Assembly: GCF_001428255.1 (NCBI RefSeq)
Contig: NZ_LMRW01000002.1
Coordinates: forward strand, 1 to 64,000
Length of the DNA stretch: 64,000 nt
From: Agromyces sp. Soil535
Lineage (GTDB): Bacteria; Actinomycetota; Actinomycetes; Actinomycetales; Microbacteriaceae
Direction of reading: 5' to 3'
Shown here: in pieces, positions 17,304 to 29,201 of the stretch
How positions within the stretch are numbered: position 1 is the first letter of the stretch
Layout of the letters: the number at the start of each line of letters is the position of its first letter
Translations under genes and position numbers: made by a program
The notes under the pieces: generated by a model
The model's input: only the letters and a program-made list of their open reading frames with translations
Databases searched by the model: none
Told to the model about the DNA's origin: nothing

Positions 17304-17963
17304 GTGGCATCCGCGCTCTTCGTCATCCCCCTGTGGCTCGACCTCACCGCTGTCGCGATCGGCGCCATCCAGGGCGCGATGTTCGCGGGCCGGCTCACCG
17401 AGCGGCGCATCGACCTGCTCGGCGTCGCGCTCATCGGGGTGATCGTCGGGCTCGGCGGCGGGCTCATGCGCGACATCCTGCTGAACCAGCTCCCGGCGGC
17501 GATCTCCGACAACTGGTACATCCCGGTCGCGACCGCGGCCGCCCTGCTCGGGATGCTGCTGCAGCGCCTCTTCACGAGGCTGAACGGGCTCATCATCGCC
17601 CTCGACGCGGTGACGATCGGGCTCTTCGGCGCGATCGGCACGTCGAAGGCCCTCGCCTACGGCGTGCCCGTGGTGCCCGCCGTGTTCGTCGGCGTGCTCT
17701 CGGCGGTCGGCGGCTCGATCCTCCGCGACGTGGCGCTCAACCTGCCGATCGCGGTCATGCACGTCGGGTCCCTCTACGCGATCGCGGCGACCGCCGGGAC
17801 CACGCTCCTCGTCGTGCTCGTCGCGTTCGACGTGAACATCGTCATCGCCGGCACGGCGTGCGTCATCGTCACGACCCTCACCCGCCTCGGCTCGGTGCGA
17901 TTCGGCTGGAGCCTGCCCGAACAGCGGGCGCTCGGCAGCTGGCGGGTGTGGCGGCGCGCCTGA
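17304..17963 (+). CDS. TRIC-type cation channel family (UPF0126) membrane protein
   Basis: 219-aa protein with about seven hydrophobic helices arranged as two repeats, each holding the family motif: GLGGGLMRDILL in the first half and SAVGGSILRDVALN in the second. Homologues are bacterial TRIC trimeric cation channels or glycine-linked transporters formerly called UPF0126. The conserved domain begins about ALFVIPLWLDLTAVAIGA, so the GTG at 17304 is preferred. An in-frame GTG at 17241 would add 21 unconserved residues. It may be cotranscribed with the GT2-GtrA gene 91 nt upstream. It converges with leuA across a strong hairpin. Confidence 0.85.
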   Translation: MASALFVIPLWLDLTAVAIGAIQGAMFAGRLTERRIDLLGVALIGVIVGLGGGLMRDILLNQLPAAISDNWYIPVATAAALLGMLLQRLFTRLNGLIIALDAVTIGLFGAIGTSKALAYGVPVVPAVFVGVLSAVGGSILRDVALNLPIAVMHVGSLYAIAATAGTTLLVVLVAFDVNIVIAGTACVIVTTLTRLGSVRFGWSLPEQRALGSWRVWRRA

Positions 17964-18014
17964 CGGGCGCGACCGAGGAGGCCGGATGCCGCGCCGGGCA
18001 CGGGTGACGAGCGA

Positions 18015-18054
18015 AGCGGATGCCGCGAGCCGGCGCCCGGCCGCGGCATCCGCT
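18015..18054. terminator. bidirectional terminator between TRIC-type gene and leuA
   Basis: AGCGGATGCCGCG (18015-18027) is exactly complementary to 18042-18054, and GCCGG/CCGGC inside extends the stem around a 3-nt loop. It lies between convergent stop codons. Each arm contains the over-represented CGGATGCC motif. Confidence 0.7.
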
Positions 18055-18059
18055 CATCG

Positions 18060-20048
<1,989 letters not shown>

Positions 20049-21445
20049 CTACTCCACCGCGAGGGCGACCACCGGCGCGACCCGCATCGCCCGGCGCGCC
20101 GGCGCGATCGACGCCACGAGCGTGAGGAATCCCGCTGCGACGAGGAGCACACCGAACATCACCCACGGAATCGCGGGCAGGACGAACACGGGCTCGCCCT
20201 GCGCTCCCCCGAGCAGGGACTGCGCGCCGGCCCAGCCGTAGCCGAAGCCGAGCACGATGCCGGTGACGGTCGCCGCGACGGTGAGGGCCGCGCTCTCGGC
20301 GACGATCATGCGGCGCAGTTGCCGGCGCTCGAAGCCGAGCGCCCGGAGGAGGCCGAGCTCGCGGGTGCGCTGCATGACGCTCAGCGACAGCGTGTTCACC
20401 ATCCCGATCGCGGCGATGAGGGCGCTGAAGCCGATGAGCACGGTGAAGACGGTGACCGTGACGTTCAGCATCTCGTCGATGCCGGCGTACACCTCGGGCT
20501 GCGCGCGCTGCGCGGCCAGCAGCATCTCGCGATAGGACTCCATGGTCACGGCGAACGTGGTGACGAGTGTCACGCCGATCACGAGCCCGATGGTCATGCG
20601 CGAGCTGCGCTCGGGGTGGCGCACGGCGTTCTCGGCCGCGAGGCGGGCGGCCGGCGAGGCGCCGAGGGCGTGACCCACGAGCCGGAGCACGGGCGGCATC
20701 ACCACGTGCGCGCCGAGCACGATGCCGGTGAACGAGACGATGCCGCCGACCATGCCGACGAGTACGCCGTACGGCTCGGTGAGCCCCCACACGACTCCCG
20801 CGGCCAACAGGCCGATGCCCAGCACGAAGAGCACGAGCGCGGTGACGTTGCGCACGCGCCGTCGGCCGAGCTCCTCGCGGTCCTGCTCGTTCGAGTTGCC
20901 GATCGCCTGCATCGGGCGCACCCGCAGCACGCGCCGCGAACCGACCCACGAGGCGAGCCAGGTGGTGATCACGACGGCGATGGCCGGCAACACGACCGCC
21001 GGGTTCAGGTAGTCGTACTCGGTCGGCGGCGTGAGGTCGTTCGCCTCGGCGACGGCCTCGAGCGCGAACCCGGCCCCGGTGCCCGCGACGACTCCGATCG
21101 CCGCGCCCGCGAGGCCCACGAGCAGGCCCTCCCTGGCGATCTGGGCTCGCTGTGCTCGTGCGCTCGACCCGATGAGGCGCAGCAGTGCGATGAGACGCGT
21201 GCGCCCCGCGACGACCGTGGACACCGTGTTGGCGGTGACGATGGCGCTCACGTACACGGCGATCACGATGAACACCGTCGCGACGATGCCGAGCATGAGC
21301 GCGACGGTGCCGCTCTCCCCCGTCACGTCGTCCGCCGCGATCGCCGCGGCGAGGAGGCCCGTCACGTGCAGCAGCGCCACCCCGAAAGTGCCCGCGAGCG
21401 CCGCGACGAGGAGCGTCGGCCACTGGTCCGCGAATCGGGTGCGCA

Positions 21446-21446
<1 letters not shown>
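20049..21446 (-). CDS. ABC transporter permease, MacB/FtsX type
   Basis: 465-aa membrane protein with FtsX-type permease domains. There is an N-terminal helix, a helix block from about residue 50 to 120 (VFIVIAVYVSAIVTANTVSTVV, then GLVGLAGAAIG-like), and central helices around VLFVLGIGLLAAGVVWG. A C-terminal FtsX domain has FTVLIGFSALIAAIGMVNTLSLSVMQRTRELGLLRALG split by a short charged loop. The motif RELGLLRALGFERRQ before the last helices is diagnostic. It starts at the ATG whose first base overlaps the ATPase stop (TGATG). With the ATPase it should form an exporter or lipid/peptide-handling complex, next to a two-component system that may control it. Confidence 0.9.
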
Positions 21447-22207
<761 letters not shown>

Positions 22208-22214
22208 GGGATCG

Positions 22215-22220
22215 ACGCTA
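22215..22220 (-). promoter_or_regulatory. -10 element of ABC exporter operon (leaderless)
   Basis: TAGCGT on the minus strand, 7 nt before ATG 22207. Confidence 0.55.
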
Positions 22221-22287
22221 CGGAGCCCGCTCGGGGCGGGGCATCCGCCCGTCGGATGGTTCGGCGTCATCCTCGAGGATGATCGCA

Positions 22288-22390
22288 CCGCGGGTTGAGG
22301 AGCGACCGGCGCAGCCGGACGCGTCTCGAAACCGCCACGTCCCGCAACCGGGTTTCGAGACGCCGACTGCGTCGGCTCCTCAACCCGCGG
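22288..22390. repeat. nested palindromic element, 103 bp
   Basis: The outer arms are a perfect 16-bp inverted repeat, CCGCGGGTTGAGGAGC (22288-22303) with 22375-22390. The inner arms are a perfect 13-bp inverted repeat, GCGTCTCGAAACC (22321-22333) with 22351-22363, around a 17-nt centre. A smaller local hairpin (GCCGAC/GTCGGC) sits in the right flank. The right outer arm contains the last codons and stop of the response-regulator gene. It resembles dispersed palindromic repeats of Microbacteriaceae, but only one copy is present here. Confidence 0.75.
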
Positions 22391-23054
22391 AGGGGTCGAG
22401 GTCGTGTTCGTAGGCGAACACCACCAGCTGCACGCGATCGCGGAGTGCGAGCTTCGCGAGGATGCGGCTCACGTGCGTCTTCACGGTCGCCTCGGAGAGG
22501 AACTCGGATGCCGCGATCTCGGAGTTCGAGAGGCCACGGGCCGCGAGCCCGAAGATCTCGCGCTCGCGCGGCGTCAACTCCGACCACGCCGCGGGCGCCG
22601 GACGGCGCCCGCTCCCGCGCGCGACGTGGGCGAACAGCTCGCGTGTGGCGGTCGCCGCGATCACCTGGTTTCCCTGGTGCACCGTGCGGATCGCGGCGAG
22701 CAGGAACTCGGGGTCCGCGTCCTTCAGCACGAACCCGCTCGCTCCGGCCCGGATGGCACGGGCGGCGTTCTCGTCGAGGTCGAACGTGGTCAGCACGAGG
22801 ATCCGCGGCGGCGTGCGACCGTCGCGATCGGCCTCGGCGAGGATGCGCCCTGTCGCGGCGATGCCGTCCTGCAGCGGCATCCGCACGTCCATGAGCATCA
22901 CATCGGGGCGGGCCCGTGACGCGAGGTCGACCGCGGCGACGCCGTCACCGGCCTCGCCCGCCACCTCGAGGTCGGACTGCGACTCGACGAGCATCCTGAC
23001 ACCGGCGCGGAACAGGGCCTGGTCGTCGACGAGGGCGACGCGGATGACGCTCAT
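22380..23054 (-). CDS. LuxR/NarL-family response regulator
   Basis: 224-aa DNA-binding regulator. The receiver domain has the acidic pocket DD at 10-11, phosphoacceptor Asp56 in VMLMDVRMP and the conserved Lys in GFVLKDADPE. The C-terminal LuxR helix-turn-helix reads LTPREREIFGLAARGLSNSEIA then EATVKTHVSRILAKL. Its ATG overlaps the kinase stop by 4 nt. The last residues SAG and the TGA lie in the outer arm of a 103-bp palindrome, so the natural C-terminus may have been replaced when that element arrived. The likely target is the adjacent ABC exporter operon, 173 nt downstream. Confidence 0.92.
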   Translation of the reverse strand: MSVIRVALVDDQALFRAGVRMLVESQSDLEVAGEAGDGVAAVDLASRARPDVMLMDVRMPLQDGIAATGRILAEADRDGRTPPRILVLTTFDLDENAARAIRAGASGFVLKDADPEFLLAAIRTVHQGNQVIAATATRELFAHVARGSGRRPAPAAWSELTPREREIFGLAARGLSNSEIAASEFLSEATVKTHVSRILAKLALRDRVQLVVFAYEHDLDPSAG

Positions 23055-24241
23055 GCGGGTGCCGCCGGCTGTGCGGGGATGCGCGCGTGCACCCGGAACA
23101 ACCCGTCGTCGCCCGCCTCGGCGCTGAGACGACCGCCGGCGAGCTGGGCGCGCTCGCGCATGCCCGGGATGCCGTGCCGGATCCCGTGCGACTCGCCCGA
23201 CGCGGCATCCGCTCGCATGGCGTTGACGACCGCGAGGTCGACGCCGCCGTCGTCCCAGGTGAGCCGTAGGTCGACCGGAGCGGTCGTGTCACCGTGTCGG
23301 AGCGCGTTCGTGAGGCCCTCCTGGGCGATGCGGTACACCGCGATCTGGTGCCCGGTGCCGAGCTCGAGGCGGTCGCCGGTCTCGGTGAAGCGCACGTCGA
23401 GGCCGGCGGCGCGGAGCCGCTCGAGCAGGCCGTCGAGGTCGTCGAGCACGGGTTGCGGCGAGCCCGACTCGTCATGGCGGAGCTCCGCGAGGAGCACACG
23501 CACGTCGCCCAGCGCGCCGCGGGCGATCCCCGCGATCGTGTCGAGTGCGCCGACGGCGGCCTCGGGACGGGCGCGGGCAGCGAAGCGCGCGCCGTCGGCC
23601 TGGGCGATCACGACGGCGAGCGAGTGCGCGACGACGTCGTGCATGTCGCGGGCGATGCGGTTGCGCTCCTGCTCGACCGCATAGCGGTACTCCACGAGGG
23701 CGCGCTCGCGGTTCGCGGCATCCTCGCGGCGGCGCACCTCGCGGGAGTCGCGGATGGAGCGGATGAGCAGGCCCGCCGTCCAGGCGAGCACGAGCACCGC
23801 GATCGACGCCACGAACAGGAAACCAGCGAGGAACAGCGTGCTCCACGGGTTGTCGCCGACCGGCGCGGCCTGGTCGAAGATCGGCTTCACGACGGCGAGG
23901 TACGCCGTCGCGACGAGCGCGCCGACTCCGGCGCTACCGAGTCCGAGCCACTTCACGACGCGCCCGCCGTGCGCGGCCGTCGAGTACAGCACACCGAGCA
24001 CTGCGGCGTCGTAGAGCTGGAGGTCGCGAAGGGTCGCCATCTGCAGGATCGCGGCGCCCCAGGCGATGCCGAGCGCCCACCCCGGCGAGAGCCGGCGCAC
24101 CGCGAGGGCGCCGACGAAGCCCACGAGCACCACCAGGTCGACGGGCGTACCGAGCAGGGCGAACGGCAGGCAGACGAGCCCGAACACGACGGCGAGCACG
24201 ACGTCGGTCGTGATCCTGCCTCGGCTCAGGGACGTGCGCAC
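23051..24241 (-). CDS. sensor histidine kinase (NarL-type partner, HisKA_3)
   Basis: 396-aa membrane kinase with an N-terminal sensor of about five helices (residues 13-160), with no extracellular domain of note. A coiled stretch precedes the dimerisation/phosphorylation helix ERNRIARDMHDVVAHS with His201, and an ATPase domain ends IPGMRERAQLAGGRL. This DesK/LiaS-like layout usually senses membrane state or cell-envelope drugs. Start GTG 24241 lies 6 nt after a TACGGT -10 element. The kinase and regulator form an operon upstream of the MacB-type transporter, a pairing often linked to antimicrobial-peptide defence (inference). Confidence 0.9.
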   Translation of the reverse strand: MRTSLSRGRITTDVVLAVVFGLVCLPFALLGTPVDLVVLVGFVGALAVRRLSPGWALGIAWGAAILQMATLRDLQLYDAAVLGVLYSTAAHGGRVVKWLGLGSAGVGALVATAYLAVVKPIFDQAAPVGDNPWSTLFLAGFLFVASIAVLVLAWTAGLLIRSIRDSREVRRREDAANRERALVEYRYAVEQERNRIARDMHDVVAHSLAVVIAQADGARFAARARPEAAVGALDTIAGIARGALGDVRVLLAELRHDESGSPQPVLDDLDGLLERLRAAGLDVRFTETGDRLELGTGHQIAVYRIAQEGLTNALRHGDTTAPVDLRLTWDDGGVDLAVVNAMRADAASGESHGIRHGIPGMRERAQLAGGRLSAEAGDDGLFRVHARIPAQPAAPA

Positions 24242-24247
24242 CGAACC

Positions 24248-24253
24248 ACCGTA
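24248..24253 (-). promoter_or_regulatory. -10 element of two-component operon (leaderless)
   Basis: TACGGT on the minus strand, 6 nt before GTG 24241; no Shine-Dalgarno-like sequence between. Confidence 0.55.
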
Positions 24254-24413
24254 CGCGGTGCCGACAGGTCGGATCGGCCGTCTGGGCGGGAATCATCCTC
24301 GAGTCGTACATCCGCTCGGGCCGGCGCGGCAGCCGCTCGCAGACGAACGACGGGGCGGAAACGTTGGGTCGCGCCGGGCCGCGTCGGCTCCGAGAATGGC
24401 AGTGGAGGCAACG

Positions 24414-25049
24414 ATGCGGAATCGGACCATCGGCGTGCTGCTCGCGGCATCCGTCGCACTGCTCGTGGCCGGATGCGCCGGCCGCGGCGCGCCAGCGGGC
24501 GGCGCACCGGATGGGGCCTGGACGCCCGCCCTGCCGAGCGTGCCGGCGGAGGTCGCCGCGGTCGGCACCGTGCTCGAAGCGGATGACGGCCCGGTGCTCT
24601 GCCTCGGCGCGATCGCGGAGTCCTACCCGCCGCAGTGCTCGGGGCCAGGGGTGATCCGCTGGGACTGGACCGCGGTCGACGGCGAGGAGACGGCGTCGGA
24701 TGTCACCTGGGGCGCGTACGCGGTGTGGGGCGATTGGGACGGCGAGACGTTCACCGTGACCGGCGAGCCCATGCTCGCCGCGCTCTACGACCCGATGGTC
24801 GACCCGTCGGCTCCGAACCCGTGGGACCCCTCGCTCCCACCCGGCCCCCTGCCGGAGCCTGAGGCCGAGGTCGTGCAGGCCGAGGTCGTTGACGCGCTGC
24901 CCGACGTGCTGGGCGCAGCGTTCGTCAACGGCCGCGTCGTCGCGGAGGTGATGTTCGACGACGGCACCCTGCAGGCCTCGGTCGACGAGCGGTACGGTGA
25001 CGACGCGGTCGTGGTGATTCCGAGCCTGATACCAGCGGACGCGGGCTGA
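24414..25049 (+). CDS. hypothetical lipoprotein
   Basis: 211-aa protein starting with a short basic region, a hydrophobic stretch and the lipobox LVAGC (Cys21), so it is predicted to be lipid-anchored on the outer face of the membrane. The mature part has WRWDW-like aromatic patches (VIRWDWTAVDGEE, TWGAYAVWGDWDGE), a Pro-rich linker and a C-terminal segment. Two Cys (in VLCLGAI and PPQCSG) may form a disulfide. I do not recognise a family. ATG 24414 is selected for the GGAGG 7 nt upstream and the complete signal. It is divergent from the kinase and converges with era. Confidence 0.75.
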   Translation: MRNRTIGVLLAASVALLVAGCAGRGAPAGGAPDGAWTPALPSVPAEVAAVGTVLEADDGPVLCLGAIAESYPPQCSGPGVIRWDWTAVDGEETASDVTWGAYAVWGDWDGETFTVTGEPMLAALYDPMVDPSAPNPWDPSLPPGPLPEPEAEVVQAEVVDALPDVLGAAFVNGRVVAEVMFDDGTLQASVDERYGDDAVVVIPSLIPADAG

Positions 25050-25061
25050 GCCGGGCGCGCG

Positions 25062-25955
25062 TCAGAACCCGAGCCGCCCGAGTTGCTTGGGGTCGCGCTG
25101 CCAGTCCTTCGCGACCTTCACGTGCAGTGCGAGGTAGACCTTGCGGCCGAGGAGCCGCTCGATCTGGACGCGCGCGGTCGCCCCGACCGCCTTGAGCCGC
25201 GAGCCGCCCTTCCCGATGATGATGCCCTTCTGGCTGTCGCGCTCGACGTAGAGGTTCGCGTACACCTCGACGAGGTCCTTGTCGTCGCGCTCGATCATGT
25301 CGTCGACCGTCACGGCGATCGAATGCGGCAGCTCGTCGGACACGCCCTCCAGCGCGGCCTCGCGCACGTACTCCGCGATGCGCTCGGTGACGTCCTCGTC
25401 GGTGAGGATGTCGGCCGGGTAGAGCGCGTGCTCGGCTTCAGGCATCAGTGCGAGCAGCTCGTCGACGAGCACGTCGAGCTGCTCGCCCCTCGGCGCCGAC
25501 ACGGGGATGATCGCCGCCCACTCCCGCAGCTCGGACACCGCGAGCAGCTGCTCGGCCACCTTGGCCTTCGACGTGGCATCCGTCTTCGTGACGATCGCGA
25601 CCTTCTTCGCGTTCGGGTACTGCTCGAGCTGCTCGCTGATGAACCGGTCGCCCGGGCCGATCGCCTCGTTGGCCGGCACGCAGAACGCGATGACGTCGAC
25701 GTCGCCGAGCGTCGACTGCACGAGCGTGTTGAGGCGCTCGCCGAGCAGGGTCCGCGGACGGTGAAGGCCGGGCGTGTCCACGAGGATGAGCTGTCCGTGC
25801 TCGCGGTGCACGATGCCGCGGATGGCGCGGCGCGTGGTCTGCGGCTTCGAGCTCGTGATCGCCACCTTCTCGCCGACGAGCGCGTTCGTGAGGGTGGATT
25901 TGCCGACGTTCGGCCGCCCGACGATCGAGACGAATCCGGCTCGGTACTCAGCCAC
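25062..25955 (-). CDS. era: GTPase Era
   Basis: 297-aa ribosome-assembly GTPase binding the 3' end of 16S rRNA. G1 is GRPNVGKS (13-20), G3 DTPG starts at 60 and G4 is seen as TKTD. The C-terminal KH domain has the GxxG loop in GIIIGKGGSRLKAVG. It is last in the long hrcA-to-era operon, and its ATG overlaps the end of the CorC-type gene by 8 nt. Length and motif order are standard. Confidence 0.96.
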   Translation of the reverse strand: MAEYRAGFVSIVGRPNVGKSTLTNALVGEKVAITSSKPQTTRRAIRGIVHREHGQLILVDTPGLHRPRTLLGERLNTLVQSTLGDVDVIAFCVPANEAIGPGDRFISEQLEQYPNAKKVAIVTKTDATSKAKVAEQLLAVSELREWAAIIPVSAPRGEQLDVLVDELLALMPEAEHALYPADILTDEDVTERIAEYVREAALEGVSDELPHSIAVTVDDMIERDDKDLVEVYANLYVERDSQKGIIIGKGGSRLKAVGATARVQIERLLGRKVYLALHVKVAKDWQRDPKQLGRLGF

Positions 25956-27264
25956 GGTGGTTCCTTTCTTCGGATTCGCCGTTCTCGAACGCCGTCTGGG
26001 CGTCGATCAGCGCCTGGTCGCGTTCGACCAGGATCGTGGCGATGCGCTTGCGCCGGCCCTCGGTGCGCTCCGCCTCGAGGACCAGCCCCGACACGGTGAC
26101 GCGCTCCCCCGGCTGCGGGAGACGGCCGAGCTCCTTCGCGAGCAGGCCGCCCGCCGAGTCCACGTCCTCATCCTCGAGGTCGAGGCCGAACAGTTCGCCG
26201 AGCTCGTCGATCGGGAGCCGCGCGTTCACACGGTAGCGTCCGTCGCCCAGCTCCTCCACCTGAGCGGCCTCCCGGTCGTACTCGTCGGAGATGTCGCCGA
26301 CGAGCTCTTCGATGAGGTCCTCCAGCGTCACGAGGCCGGCGATGCCGCCGTACTCGTCGACGACCATCGCGAGGTGGTTGGACTCGAGCTGCATCTGGCG
26401 CAGCAGGGCGTCTGCCTTCATCGAGTCGGGCACGAACAGCGCGGGCCGCACGAGCTCGCCCACCGTGAGCCCTTCGGCGTCGAGCGGCCGCTCGAACCCG
26501 AGCCGGGCGAGATCGCGGAGGTACAGGATGCCGGTGACATCGTCGGCATCGCGCTCGATCACCGGGATGCGCGAGTAGCCCGCCTTCAGGAACAGCGCCA
26601 TGGCATGCGGCAGGTGCGCCGACGCGTCGATGGTGACCATGTCGGTTCGTGGCACCATCACCTCGCGCACGACGGTGTCGTTGAACTCGAAGATCGAGTG
26701 GATGAGCTCGCGGTCGCCCTCCTCGAGCACGTCGAGCTCGGTGGCCTCGTCGACCATGCTGAGCAGCTGCTCCTCGCTCGAGACGCCGGCGAAGCGGATC
26801 CGGCCCGGCGTCACGCGGTTGCCGAGCGACACGAGCGCGTTCGCCAGCGGGCCGAGGAGCACGCGCAGGAAGTGCACGAGCGGCGCCGTGAGACGCAGCA
26901 CGGTCGCGGCGTGCGCGCGGCCGACGCTGCGCGGGCTCGCGCCGACCAGCACGAAGGAGACGGCGGTCATGATGAGCGCCGAGTAGAGCAGCACGAGCCA
27001 CACGTTGTCGAGGAACGACGCGAACGCGAGCGTGACGAGCACCGCGGCCGTCGTCTCCGCGATGATGCGCATGAAGTTCACGGCGTTCACGTGCGCGCCG
27101 GTGTCGTCGGCGATCGCCAGCAGGGAGCGACGCGCCCGCGAGCCGAACGCGAGCTCGGTGACATCCGCTCGGCTCGACACCCCGATCGCCGAGTCCACGG
27201 CCGCCATCAGGCCGCCGAACGCGACGAGCAGGAAGGCCGCGCCGACGAAGAGCCAGGGCTGCAT
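25948..27264 (-). CDS. CNNM/CorC-family transporter-like protein (hemolysin C family)
   Basis: 438-aa membrane protein. The N-terminal CNNM (DUF21) domain has about four helices, starting WLFVGAAFLLVAFGGLMAAVDSA split over the first 30 residues. A tandem CBS pair is in the middle (VMVPRTDMVTIDAS, then NHLAMVVDEYGGIAGLVTLEDLIEELVG in parts). A C-terminal CorC/HlyC transporter-associated domain ends ERDQALIDAQ. Relatives are linked to magnesium or cobalt efflux. The start is 2 nt after the ybeY stop. The ybeY-CorC-era order is conserved widely, suggesting coordinated expression rather than shared chemistry. Confidence 0.9.
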   Translation of the reverse strand: MQPWLFVGAAFLLVAFGGLMAAVDSAIGVSSRADVTELAFGSRARRSLLAIADDTGAHVNAVNFMRIIAETTAAVLVTLAFASFLDNVWLVLLYSALIMTAVSFVLVGASPRSVGRAHAATVLRLTAPLVHFLRVLLGPLANALVSLGNRVTPGRIRFAGVSSEEQLLSMVDEATELDVLEEGDRELIHSIFEFNDTVVREVMVPRTDMVTIDASAHLPHAMALFLKAGYSRIPVIERDADDVTGILYLRDLARLGFERPLDAEGLTVGELVRPALFVPDSMKADALLRQMQLESNHLAMVVDEYGGIAGLVTLEDLIEELVGDISDEYDREAAQVEELGDGRYRVNARLPIDELGELFGLDLEDEDVDSAGGLLAKELGRLPQPGERVTVSGLVLEAERTEGRRKRIATILVERDQALIDAQTAFENGESEERNHRG

Positions 27265-27266
27265 GG

Positions 27267-27728
27267 TCAGCGACGCCGCTCCTGCATCGCGAAGCCGACG
27301 AGGATGTCCCGCTGGACGCCGAACATCTCCCGCTCCTCCGCGGGCTCCGCATGATCGAAGCCGAGGAGGTGCAGGATCCCGTGGGTCGTGAGCAGCAGCA
27401 GCTCATCGAGGAGCGGATGCCCCGCGGTGCGCGCCTGCGCCTCCGCGACCTGCGGGCAGAGCACCACGTCGCCGAGGAGGCCGGGCGGGGCGGGCTGGTC
27501 CTCGGTGCCGGGGCGCAGCTCGTCCATCGGGAAGCTCAGCACGTCGGTGGGACCGGGCTCGTCCATCCACTGCACGTGGAGCTGCTCCATGGCGCCCTCG
27601 TCGACGAGGACGATCGCCAGCTCGGCGTCGGGGTGCACGTGCATGGCGTCGAGCGCGTACACCGCGAGCCGCTGGAGGGCGGCCTCATCGACCTCGACCG
27701 CCGACTCGTTGTTGACCTCGATGCTCAC
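27267..27728 (-). CDS. ybeY: endoribonuclease YbeY
   Basis: 153-aa zinc-dependent RNase involved in 16S rRNA 3'-end maturation and ribosome quality control. The metal triad is clear in [12 protein letters not shown] (His116, His120, His126), preceded by the substrate-side segment [10 protein letters not shown]. The GTG start at 27728 overlaps the phoH stop by 4 nt (GTGA). It belongs to the same minus-strand operon as phoH and era, both RNA or ribosome related. Confidence 0.95.
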   Translation of the reverse strand: MSIEVNNESAVEVDEAALQRLAVYALDAMHVHPDAELAIVLVDEGAMEQLHVQWMDEPGPTDVLSFPMDELRPGTEDQPAPPGLLGDVVLCPQVAEAQARTAGHPLLDELLLLTTHGILHLLGFDHAEPAEEREMFGVQRDILVGFAMQERRR

Positions 27729-28828
27729 GAGCTGCCCTTCCTCGGCAGGTGGTCGCGCGGTGCGTGGCCGCGGCGCTCGGCGCGGTTCGCGAACTCGCGC
27801 GCCTGCTCGCGCTCGAAGCGCTGCGCCTGCGTGCGCTGGTCGTACTCCGTGTAGGCGTCGACGATGCGCCCGACGAGGCTGTGCCGCACCACGTCGTCGC
27901 TCGTGAGGCGCACGAAGTGGATGTCGTCGACGTGGTCGAGGATGCGCGTGACGAGTCGCAGCCCGCTCGCGCCGCCCGGCAGGTCGACCTGCGTGATGTC
28001 GCCGGTCACGACCATCTTCGAGCCGAAGCCGAGGCGCGTGAGGAACATCTTCATCTGCTCGGGCGTGGTGTTCTGCGCCTCGTCGAGCACGACGAACGAA
28101 TCGTTCAGGGTGCGCCCGCGCATGTACGCGAGCGGTGCCACCTCGACGGTGCCCGCAGCGAGGAGCTTCGGCACCATCTCGGGGTCCATCATCTCGTTGA
28201 GCGCGTCGTAGAGCGGCCGCAGGTAGGGGTCGATCTTGTCGGTCAGCGTGCCGGGCAGGAAGCCGAGCCGCTCGCCCGCCTCGACCGCCGGCCGGGTCAG
28301 GATGATGCGGTTGACCTCCTTGCGCTGGAGCGCCTGCACGGCCTTCGCCATGGCGAGGTAGGTCTTGCCGGTGCCGGCAGGGCCGATGCCGAACACGATC
28401 GTGTTCTCGTCGATCGCGTCGACGTACTCGCGCTGGCCCTCCGTCTTGGGCCGGATCGACCGGCCCCGGGCGGAGACGATGACCTGCCCGAGCAGCTCGG
28501 ACGGCCTGGAGTTGGGATCGGCGTCGAGCATTCGGGCCGAGCTCCTCACTTCGGTGGGTGTCGGGTCCTGGCCCGCGCGAACGAGCTCCAGGAGTTCCTC
28601 GATGAGTCGGCGCACGCGCATGCGCTCGTCGGCGTCGCCGCGGATCGCGATCTCGTTGCCGCGCACGTGCACCTCGACGCCCGGGTACTCGCGCTGGATC
28701 GACGTGAGGAGGCGGTCCTGCGGGCCGAGGAGCCGAACCATGGCGATGCCGTCGATGCGAAGACGTTCCTCGTCGTTGCGGACGGGCTGCGGCGCAGCCG
28801 CGTCTGGACCCTGCGGATCAGCCGGCAA
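27725..28828 (-). CDS. phoH: PhoH-family ATPase (PhoH-like phosphate starvation protein)
   Basis: 367-aa protein: an N-terminal KH-like region (about 25-85), then a P-loop ATPase with Walker A GPAGTGKT at 149-156, Walker [15 protein letters not shown], and a helicase-like [10 protein letters not shown] segment. The role is thought to be RNA-related ATPase or helicase activity alongside YbeY. I place the start at TTG 28828: it has AGGAGGG 5 nt upstream and lies just inside the end of the HIT gene (11-nt overlap). The upstream open frame is Ser/Thr/Ala-rich shadow of the HIT gene. Confidence 0.92.
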   Translation of the reverse strand: MPADPQGPDAAAPQPVRNDEERLRIDGIAMVRLLGPQDRLLTSIQREYPGVEVHVRGNEIAIRGDADERMRVRRLIEELLELVRAGQDPTPTEVRSSARMLDADPNSRPSELLGQVIVSARGRSIRPKTEGQREYVDAIDENTIVFGIGPAGTGKTYLAMAKAVQALQRKEVNRIILTRPAVEAGERLGFLPGTLTDKIDPYLRPLYDALNEMMDPEMVPKLLAAGTVEVAPLAYMRGRTLNDSFVVLDEAQNTTPEQMKMFLTRLGFGSKMVVTGDITQVDLPGGASGLRLVTRILDHVDDIHFVRLTSDDVVRHSLVGRIVDAYTEYDQRTQAQRFEREQAREFANRAERRGHAPRDHLPRKGSS

Positions 28829-29177
28829 GCGATCCCTCCTCGAGGCGGCCCGCGAGGAGGTGGGCGTGCACGTGGAAGATCGTCTGGCCGGCGCCGCCGC
28901 CGGTGTTGAAGACGAGGCGGAAGTCGCCGTCGGCGAGGTCGTCGGCGACGTCACGGGCGACCGCGACGAGCTCGGCCAGCAGCGCAGGGTCGCCCTCGGC
29001 GAGCTCCACGACGTCGCGGTATCCGGCCTGCTTCGTGGTGACCACGACGTGCACGGGCGCCTTCGGGGCGATGTCGTGGAAGGCGATCACGCGATCGGTC
29101 TCGGCGACGATCCGAGCGGGGATCTCACGCGCGGCGATCCGCTCGAAGATGGTCGGCTCTGTGGCGGACTCGGTCAT
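28818..29177 (-). CDS. HIT-family nucleotide-binding protein
   Basis: 119-aa histidine-triad protein of the Hint type. The catalytic motif FHVHAHLLAG gives His102, His104 and His106. The N-terminal part FERIAAREIPARIVAETD and the CxxC-free layout are typical. These enzymes hydrolyse nucleoside phosphoramidates. The ATG at 29177 is preceded by GGGAGG, which is also the spacer after a TACGAT -10 element, so it may have an internal promoter inside the hrcA-era operon. It overlaps phoH by 11 nt. Confidence 0.94.
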   Translation of the reverse strand: MTESATEPTIFERIAAREIPARIVAETDRVIAFHDIAPKAPVHVVVTTKQAGYRDVVELAEGDPALLAELVAVARDVADDLADGDFRLVFNTGGGAGQTIFHVHAHLLAGRLEEGSLAG

Positions 29178-29183
29178 CCTCCC

Positions 29184-29189
29184 ATCGTA
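29184..29189 (-). promoter_or_regulatory. possible internal -10 element before HIT gene
   Basis: TACGAT on the minus strand, 6 nt before the ATG at 29177 and inside the 24-nt gap after rsmE. It would allow the phoH-era part of the block to be transcribed apart from the heat-shock genes. Confidence 0.4.
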
Positions 29190-29201
29190 GCGACGGATGA
29201 C

